A DNA stretch of 29,650 bases, from assembly GCA_041580235.1 (NCBI GenBank), contig JBFGEG010000040.1, forward strand, positions 1 through 29,650, in the 5' to 3' direction. This DNA is from JADFOJ01 sp041580235. GTDB taxonomy: Bacteria; Planctomycetota; Phycisphaerae; Phycisphaerales; SM1A02. Made by a program: the position numbers and the translations under genes. Below the pieces are notes generated by a model that was not told where the DNA came from, did no database searches, and was given only the letters and a program-made list of their open reading frames with translations. Shown here piece by piece: positions 21,117 to 27,085 of this stretch (the stretch's first letter is position 1; every line of letters starts with the position of its first letter).

Positions 21117-23978
21117 TCACTCCTGGTCGCGGCCCGGCGCGGGACCCGGCGGTGCCGGCAGCAACGGCACGAAGACGGCCTCCACGCGTTTGACCTCATC
21201 GGAAACAAGGACATCGATCACGGGGTCCCTCAGCAGCAGTGTGTTACCGCCACCGGCCAGGAAGCCGTGGGCTCCCAGGTCCCAGCCGATGAAGATCCAG
21301 CCCTGGCTGTAGACGGGGGTGGTGAGGGTCACGATGGTGTCCTGAACGTACAGCCGGTCGAATGCGGGAAAGCCCCCGGCGTCGCCGAGGATGTCCGGCG
21401 GATCGACCTCGATGTAGACGGGCGCCTCCGCGGTCACGACCAGCCCGCCGGGCGGCGCGTTGCCGACCAGCAGGACACAGTCCGAGGCGGCGAAGGGCCT
21501 GCCGTCGTGCAGGAAGCCGCTCACGACCAGCTCGATCACGGCTCCGCTGTTCAGGTCGTCCAGCTGGAGACCGGCCACGACGTCGTCGGTCCTGAACTTC
21601 ATCGAGAGGTCCGTGATGCCGTCGCCTTCGAGATCGTGGCAGGCGCACTCGTCATCGTCGTCGATGGGCGTGGCCACATCCGAGAACGTCGAATGTGGAC
21701 CGGGCGGTCCCTCGTTGGGGGGGACGCCGATGCCGACCCCGTCCGCCCTGGAGATGGTCACGGTGGACACGTCCACCTGGGTGATGTCGAAGTCGGCGGT
21801 CCCCAGCAGGCCCACGGGCAGCACGCCGTGGCTCGAGGGGTTCAGCGGGTTCGGGCAGCCGCCGGGCTTGATGTCGAGACCGAGGGGCAGCGAGATCGGG
21901 TCCGGGTCTCCCAGCAGGGTGGTGACCGAGCCGCTTGCACCGTCGGCCAGGGTCGTCAGGACCAGGTCGTTGTTGCCGTCCATGTTGAGCTCGGCGGCGA
22001 CCACGAAGGTCGGCTCGGCGGGCAGGGGAAAGGCGATCGGAGGGTCGAACTGGACTCCGCCGGCGGGTCCGCCCAGCGAAGGCACATTCTGGAGCACCTG
22101 GACCGCCGGCCCGACACTCTCATCCTCGACGGCAACCGCCAGGTCGGGGACGCCGTCGCTGCTCAGGTCCGCGCACTCCACCGACACCGGCAGGATGCCG
22201 ACCGGGATGGTGATGGGCGTCAGAAACGTGCCGTCTCCCGCATTGATGAGGATGGACACCGTGTCATCGCCGGAGTTGGACGCCACGATGTCCGTGTTCC
22301 CGTCGCCGTTCAGGTCACCGGTGCAGACGTCGGTTGGGAAAAGACCGACCGTGTAGATCTCGATATCAAAGGTGCCGTCGCCCTGGCCGAGGCCCACGAA
22401 GATCCGCCCCACGGGCGGGCCGCCTTCGGCCGACTCATCCGAGCCGCCGCCGGTCAGGTCCGGGCACTTGTTGTTGTCGAAGTCGTCGGCGAAGAGCACC
22501 ACCGGCGTGAAGCCCAGCTGGGGCCCCCCCGCCAGCGGCGGGAGGGAGAAGCGGCCATCGCCGTCGCCAAAGAGGATGACGAACGTCTCGGGCTGCTCGA
22601 GCGTCACGCCGAGATCCGCCAGAAAGTCGGAGTTGTAGTCGTCCACCGCCACGGAGCTGGGCGTGTCGCCCACGGGGATGTCGGCCACGAGCGTCAGCGC
22701 TCCGTCGCCCGTCCCGTCGTTGAGCAGGATGGAGACGGTACCGTCGGCGCGGTTGGCCACCGCCACGTCGAGGTCGGAGTCGTCGTTGCTGTTGAAGGAG
22801 CCGACGGCGACGCTGCTGGGATCGTTGCCCACGGGGATCGGATCGTTGGCGACGAGCCCCTGCCAGTCGTCCTGGGCGTCATTGCCCTGGTTGAGAAACA
22901 CCTGGATGACATTGAGGTCCGGGATGGCCGTCACGACGTCGGTGTCCTCGTCGCCGTCGAGGTCGCCGACCGCCTCGATGCTCGGCTCGCCCGCCGCGCC
23001 CCACTGCTGCGGGGGGTTGAAGTTGGCCTGTCCCTCGCACTCGTCGAGGATCCCGTTGCCGTTGAGATCGAGCGAGGGATCGGCGTCGATCTCGCACTCG
23101 TCGGCCGTGCCGTTCTCGTCGCAGTCCTGGCACTCATCCGGGACGCCGTCCTCGTTGCAGTCGTCGCTCGTTTCGTCGGCGATGTCGCACTCATCCGGGA
23201 CGCCGTTGTCGTTGCAGTCCTGGCTGATGCCCTCGGCGATGTCCACGTCATCGGGGATGCTGTTGTTGTTGCAGTCCTCGAAGGCGGTCTCCTCGTAGGC
23301 GAGGAAGGGCTCGCCCTCTGTGCCGAAGAACAGGATCGTTCCGCCGCGGGTCAGCGCCACCTCCGACGGGGCGGCGTAGGTGAACGTCTCCACGCCGGCC
23401 GTGAACGGGTCCTCGGCGATCTGGTCGCCCGTGGCGATGGTGAACCCGGCGTCGAACGTCGTGTTGATGATCTCCATGTTGCTGCCGAGTGCAGCGAGCG
23501 CGTCGTTGACGTAGCTGTTCTCGGTCGGGAATGAGCCATTCTCGCCCGACAGAAAGATCGAGCCGCCGGCATCGAGGAAATCGCTCATGGCCGAAAGCTC
23601 GGCCCCCGTGAATGCCGTGTCGGGCAGAGGCACCAGAAAGAGGTCCGCCTCGGCCAGGTCGGCAGCGGTCACCGGGCCCTCGATCAGCGTCGCGGTCACG
23701 CCGGCACGCTCGTCGTAGAACGTGACCAGATCGGTGTCGGCGACTTCGACGGAGCCGTCGTGACTCGTCTCGAGAACGACGACGACGGTGCCGCCCTGAA
23801 GCACGTTCACGAAGAACTGCTGGTTGCCGGGGTCGATGTCAACGCCGACGCTGCCCACAAGCGCGTGCGTGACGTTGGTGTCGCCGGAGAGGAAGATGAC
23901 GGCGCCGCCCGCGGGGTGAGCGGCGATCCCGCAGACGGCCGAGGCCGTCACCAGGCCGGTCAAGACGTGCGTCCTCAT
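21117..23978 (-). CDS. secreted multidomain FG-GAP propeller protein (paralogue A)
   Basis: This encodes 953 residues. Signal peptide at about 1-26. Residues 27-230 look like a flavodoxin/GATase-like alpha-beta domain (EADLFLVPLPDTAFTGAELS, FLDAGGSIFLSGENG). Residues about 235-315 are four or more thrombospondin-3-like calcium repeats (DCNDNGVPDECDI and similar). Residues about 330-730 hold seven FG-GAP units, for example VGDLDGDEDTDVV, GDLNGDGNTDIVASN and ADLSSDGVPDLAVAV, consistent with a seven-bladed propeller. A LDIKPGGCPNPLNP domain at about 745-870 follows, and a B-repeat-like end (GWIFIGWDLGAHGF). The ATG at 23978 has AAGGAG 9 nt upstream. It is a tandem paralogue of the next upstream gene and sits just after that gene's terminator. 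Probably extracellular; ligand unknown. Confidence 0.9.
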   Translation of the reverse strand: MRTHVLTGLVTASAVCGIAAHPAGGAVIFLSGDTNVTHALVGSVGVDIDPGNQQFFVNVLQGGTVVVVLETSHDGSVEVADTDLVTFYDERAGVTATLIEGPVTAADLAEADLFLVPLPDTAFTGAELSAMSDFLDAGGSIFLSGENGSFPTENSYVNDALAALGSNMEIINTTFDAGFTIATGDQIAEDPFTAGVETFTYAAPSEVALTRGGTILFFGTEGEPFLAYEETAFEDCNNNSIPDDVDIAEGISQDCNDNGVPDECDIADETSDDCNEDGVPDECQDCDENGTADECEIDADPSLDLNGNGILDECEGQANFNPPQQWGAAGEPSIEAVGDLDGDEDTDVVTAIPDLNVIQVFLNQGNDAQDDWQGLVANDPIPVGNDPSSVAVGSFNSNDDSDLDVAVANRADGTVSILLNDGTGDGALTLVADIPVGDTPSSVAVDDYNSDFLADLGVTLEQPETFVILFGDGDGRFSLPPLAGGPQLGFTPVVLFADDFDNNKCPDLTGGGSDESAEGGPPVGRIFVGLGQGDGTFDIEIYTVGLFPTDVCTGDLNGDGNTDIVASNSGDDTVSILINAGDGTFLTPITIPVGILPVSVECADLSSDGVPDLAVAVEDESVGPAVQVLQNVPSLGGPAGGVQFDPPIAFPLPAEPTFVVAAELNMDGNNDLVLTTLADGASGSVTTLLGDPDPISLPLGLDIKPGGCPNPLNPSSHGVLPVGLLGTADFDITQVDVSTVTISRADGVGIGVPPNEGPPGPHSTFSDVATPIDDDDECACHDLEGDGITDLSMKFRTDDVVAGLQLDDLNSGAVIELVVSGFLHDGRPFAASDCVLLVGNAPPGGLVVTAEAPVYIEVDPPDILGDAGGFPAFDRLYVQDTIVTLTTPVYSQGWIFIGWDLGAHGFLAGGGNTLLLRDPVIDVLVSDEVKRVEAVFVPLLPAPPGPAPGRDQE
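21817..21875. repeat. near-identical DNA segment, paralogue A (partner 24827-24885)
   Basis: 58 of 59 bases are identical to 24827-24885 (single A/T difference at 21836 against 24846). It encodes the LDIKPGGCPNPLNP segment. The match is much stronger than in flanking coding sequence. Confidence 0.8.
22438..22488. repeat. identical DNA segment, paralogue A (partner 25451-25501)
   Basis: All 51 bases are identical to 25451-25501. The segment encodes the propeller unit DDFDNNKCPDLTGGGS found in both paralogues. Confidence 0.8.
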
Positions 23979-24005
23979 GTCGCCCGACTCCTTTTCTCCG
24001 TCCCG

Positions 24006-24046
24006 GAAAAAGAAGCCGAAAGCCGGGAGCGGAACTCCCGACTTTC
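24006..24046 (-). terminator. intrinsic terminator after paralogue B
   Basis: The stem has GAAAG (24018-24022) and CGGGAG (24024-24029) pairing with CTCCCG (24035-24040) and CTTTC (24042-24046), with one mismatch and a 5-nt loop. Read on the minus strand it is followed at once by CTTCTTTTTCC, a U-rich tract. It lies about 50 nt after the paralogue B stop and only 28 nt before the start of paralogue A, so it might also attenuate read-through into A. Confidence 0.72.
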
Positions 24047-24058
24047 AGCCGGCTCTCT

Positions 24059-24092
24059 GGGATGTCGCGGCGTGTGCCGCCGCTGCCATCCC
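24059..24092 (-). other. second stem-loop just after paralogue B
   Basis: GGGATG (24059-24064) pairs with CATCCC (24087-24092), and inside it GCGGC (24067-24071) pairs with GCCGC (24076-24080) around a GTGT loop. It begins 4 nt after the paralogue B stop and has no T-tract, so it may protect the mRNA 3' end or be a processing signal in tandem with the terminator. Confidence 0.5.
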
Positions 24093-24096
24093 GGAA

Positions 24097-26760
24097 TCAG
24101 AACTTGGGGAAGAACTGTATGTAAACGGCCTCCACCGACAGCACGTCGCCGGTGACCGTCACGTTGATCGACTGGGTCGGGATCACCGACTGTCCCGGTC
24201 CTCCGGCGGCGCCTTGGTTTCCATTGAACGTCCACCCGAAGAACGTGGCGCCGTTGTAGGACGCCGGCGCGGTCAGGGTCACCACCGTCCCGTCGGTGTA
24301 CGAGCGGGCGAAGTCGGCATAACCGGCGTCGTCGAGGATCTCGTCGGGCGGCGACACGTCGATGTAGACGCCGGGGATGCTCGCGTTGACGAGCAGCAGC
24401 CCTGGCGCGGCGCTGGGAGGCACGATCCACACGCAATCACTCGCCTCGAAGGAGGCGCCGGTAGTCATGCCACCCGTGATGGTGAGCTCGACAAGCGAGC
24501 CGTTGGGAACGTCGTCGAGCTCGAGGGCCTCGACCAGCTCGTCGGTCTTGAACTTCATCTTCAGGTCGAGGATTCCGTCGGGGCCCAGGTCATGGCAGTC
24601 GCACAGCTCGCCCGTGAACGGTGTCGCCACGTCCTCCAACTCAGGTCCGCCTGCGCTGACCTGCTCGGCCCCCGGCGTGAGAAGCATGCTCATCGCCGTG
24701 TTGTCGTCGCCGTCATCGTCGCCGATGGGGGCGACGCTGCCGCCGACCCCGTCGGCCCGAACCATGAGCAGCGTCGAGAAGTCGACATCGGTGACGGACA
24801 GGCTGTCCGTGCCCACCAGGGCCACCGGCAGCACGCCGTGGCTCGTGGGGTTCAGCGGGTTCGGGCAGCCGCCGGGCTTGATGTCCAGCGAGGCGAACAG
24901 CTCGCTGAGAATCGGCGCCGGCTGGTTCAGCAGGACCGAGACCGACCCGCCCCCGCCCTGGTCCCCATTGACCGTCACCAGGTCGAACAGCCCGTCGGCG
25001 TTGAAGTCCCCGTTGCCCACCGAGTTCGGATCGGCCCCGACGCTGAACGAGGCGAGGTCTCCGAAGCTGACGCCGCCTTCGGCGCCGGCGAGATTCTCCA
25101 GCACCTGGACGACGGGTCCGAGCTGCGGATCCGTGGCCGTGACCGCCATGTCGCGAGCGAAGTCGCCGTCGAGATCGACGAGGTCCACCGACGTCGGCGT
25201 CTGGCCCACCGCGATGTCGGGTGCGGGTGCAAAGTTGCCCAGCCCGTCCCCAAGCAGAACCGCGATGGAGGCCTCGCCGGTGTTCGCGGCGAGAATGTCG
25301 ACGTTGCCGTCGACGTTGACGTCACCGGTCGCCACATCGGTCGCGTCAAGGCCGACGTCGTAGACGACCGGCGCCGAAAACGTCCCGTCTCCGAGGCCAA
25401 GCTGGACGAACACATGGCCGGGATTGCCGCCGCCGGCGCCGGCGCCGGACTCCGAGCCGCCGCCGGTCAGGTCCGGGCACTTGTTGTTGTCGAAGTCGTC
25501 GCTGAGCAGCGCCACCGGGCCGAATCCGAACCCACCGCCGGAGGCGGCGCCGCCGACCTGGGTGAAGCTGCCGGGATTCTCGGGATCGTTGAGAAAGACG
25601 ATGACGGTCTCATCCTCCTGCAGGGTCACCGCGAAGTCCGTGACGAAGTCGAAGTTGAAGTCCTGGGTCGTCACCGCGCTGGGACGGTTGCCCACGTTCT
25701 CGATCGTGACCGGCGTGTCGAACGTCCCGTCGCCGTTGTTGAACAGCAGGGTCACGCTGTTGCCCACGGCGTTGGTGACGACGGCGTCGAGCACGAGGTC
25801 ATCGTCGAGCAGGCCCACCGCGATGCCGCTGGGATCGAGGCCCACGGTGATGGGGTCGCCGGCCGCGAGCCCGGCCCAGGCGGATCCCTCGGCGTTGCCC
25901 TGGTTGAAGAAGAACTGGACCTGTCCCGCCACCAGCGGGTCCTCGTTGGGAATGGTGGCCCCCACGTCGATGAAGCCGTTGCCGTCGAGGTCCCCCAGGG
26001 CCTGGATCTTGGCCTCGCCCGCGGCCGGCGTGAGGACGGGGTCGCCGAAACCGATCTGCACGAAGGCACCGAGAACCGCTGCCGACCCGTCGACGCCCCC
26101 CCCGTTTGCGGTGGCCAGCACGGCAAGGCTCTCGGGAAACGTGGAGAAGACCGTGCCCCAGCAGCAGCCGTCAAGGTTCCCGTCGGTAATGCCGAGCAGC
26201 AGGCCCGTGGGGGTGGCGCTTACGTCGTCGTAGGAGGCGCTTGTCGACGTCACCGCGGCGAACGACGACAGGTACGCATACGCATTCTCGAGGTTGGCCT
26301 GCGACAGGCTGAAGAGGCCGCCGCCGTTGTTGATGAAGGTTGCGATGTCGTCGGCTCGCATGGCCATGAAGTCGCTCTCGGCCTGGGTGATGCCGCCGGC
26401 GACGGTCTCTTCGTCGCTGGGTACGTAGATGGCACCGTACCCCGACAGTCCGAAGGCCAGGATCGTCGAGTCGTTGATGAACGCGACGCTTGGCGAGCTG
26501 GGCAACAGGGCCGCGACGTCGAGCAGCCAGTCGGCGGCGTCGGATCCGACGTCCACACCCATGGCGAGGATCCCCACCTGGCCGTTGCTGGCGTTGTTGA
26601 CGACCTTCTTGAGGAGTCCAGCGTAACTGCCCGGCGCCGCGTGGCTCTCGGCGCCGTCGCCGATCAGCAGGACGGGCCCGTTGGCCGCCCAGGCGGTCGT
26701 TGTCAGGGACGCGGCGAGCAGCGGCGCCCAGTTGATCAAGAGATTCCGGAAGCGCTTCAT
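24097..26760 (-). CDS. secreted FG-GAP propeller protein (paralogue B)
   Basis: This encodes 887 residues. The ATG at 26760 is preferred to the upstream frame opening at 26937 because GGAGAG lies just before it and the product then starts with a basic signal peptide (MKRFRNLLINWAPLLAASL). Residues about 26-230 form an alpha-beta N-terminal domain (NGPVLLIGDGAESH, IATFINNGGGLFSLSQANLE). Seven FG-GAP units follow, including GDLDGNGFIDVGATI, DDFDNNKCPDLTGG, GDVNVDGNVDILAAN and GDFNADGLFDLVTVN, then the LDIKPGGCPNPLNP domain and a B-repeat-like end (NGATFFGWTFNG). It lacks the thrombospondin-3-like insert of paralogue A. A terminator separates the two genes. Probably extracellular; ligand unknown. 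Confidence 0.9.
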   Translation of the reverse strand: MKRFRNLLINWAPLLAASLTTTAWAANGPVLLIGDGAESHAAPGSYAGLLKKVVNNASNGQVGILAMGVDVGSDAADWLLDVAALLPSSPSVAFINDSTILAFGLSGYGAIYVPSDEETVAGGITQAESDFMAMRADDIATFINNGGGLFSLSQANLENAYAYLSSFAAVTSTSASYDDVSATPTGLLLGITDGNLDGCCWGTVFSTFPESLAVLATANGGGVDGSAAVLGAFVQIGFGDPVLTPAAGEAKIQALGDLDGNGFIDVGATIPNEDPLVAGQVQFFFNQGNAEGSAWAGLAAGDPITVGLDPSGIAVGLLDDDLVLDAVVTNAVGNSVTLLFNNGDGTFDTPVTIENVGNRPSAVTTQDFNFDFVTDFAVTLQEDETVIVFLNDPENPGSFTQVGGAASGGGFGFGPVALLSDDFDNNKCPDLTGGGSESGAGAGGGNPGHVFVQLGLGDGTFSAPVVYDVGLDATDVATGDVNVDGNVDILAANTGEASIAVLLGDGLGNFAPAPDIAVGQTPTSVDLVDLDGDFARDMAVTATDPQLGPVVQVLENLAGAEGGVSFGDLASFSVGADPNSVGNGDFNADGLFDLVTVNGDQGGGGSVSVLLNQPAPILSELFASLDIKPGGCPNPLNPTSHGVLPVALVGTDSLSVTDVDFSTLLMVRADGVGGSVAPIGDDDGDDNTAMSMLLTPGAEQVSAGGPELEDVATPFTGELCDCHDLGPDGILDLKMKFKTDELVEALELDDVPNGSLVELTITGGMTTGASFEASDCVWIVPPSAAPGLLLVNASIPGVYIDVSPPDEILDDAGYADFARSYTDGTVVTLTAPASYNGATFFGWTFNGNQGAAGGPGQSVIPTQSINVTVTGDVLSVEAVYIQFFPKF
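24827..24885. repeat. near-identical DNA segment, paralogue B (partner 21817-21875)
   Basis: 58/59 identity with 21817-21875, within the LDIKPG domain. Confidence 0.8.
25451..25501. repeat. identical DNA segment, paralogue B (partner 22438-22488)
   Basis: 51/51 identity with 22438-22488, within the central FG-GAP unit. Confidence 0.8.
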
Positions 26761-27085
26761 GATGCTCTCCTTGCTTTGCCGGCTCCGCGGTTGAGCGGCG
26801 GCGGAGCCCCGGAGGCGGGCTCGACGAGATGGCGGCTTCTGCGCCGACACGCCACGGTGGCGCGGGGCCGGCCCGACCGAGAAAAGGCAGTCCCTGCGCT
26901 GGATGGAGTCTCCAAGCCTCCTGGGCCCCCGCATCACACGCTAACCCCCTGACTGCCGCAGCCGCGCCCAGATTACCGGGCCATCCGGCCAGGAGCAAGG
27001 CTTTTGAACGGAGCCAGGGCGGGCAGCGGGCCGTCGAGGACCATCGGCCGGCGGTCGGTGTCAATCTGGGCGGCTCCGGTGGCGT
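26761..27085. other. intergenic region, kinase gene / paralogue B
   Basis: No gene is supported in these 325 nt. It should contain the 3' end of the kinase transcript and the promoter and leader of paralogue B. I see no convincing promoter hexamer pair and no terminator with a T-tract. The only strong structure is the leader hairpin at 26781-26808. Confidence 0.5.
26781..26808 (-). promoter_or_regulatory. leader stem-loop upstream of paralogue B
   Basis: GGCTCCGC (26781-26788) and GCGGAGCC (26801-26808) form a perfect 8-bp stem around a 12-nt loop. It ends about 20 nt before the ATG and just upstream of the GGAGAG ribosome-binding site, a position suited to mRNA stabilisation or translational control. 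Confidence 0.4.

Noticed and set aside
23010..23275. Repetitive DNA in the thrombospondin-3-like segment, considered as a CRISPR-like array
   Set aside because: The near-repeats (CACTCATCCGGGACGCC and similar) are in-frame codons of DCNxNGVPDEC units; spacing follows protein repeats, with no unique spacers.
21093..23534. Plus-strand open frame of 813 codons opposite propeller paralogue A
   Set aside because: Antisense shadow: repeated V/D/G/H-rich text mirrors the Asp/Gly-rich propeller units on the other strand.
23977..26952. Plus-strand open frame of 991 codons opposite propeller paralogue B
   Set aside because: The minus strand encodes a signal peptide, FG-GAP units and the LDIKPG domain. 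The antisense frame is open only because of third-position GC bias.
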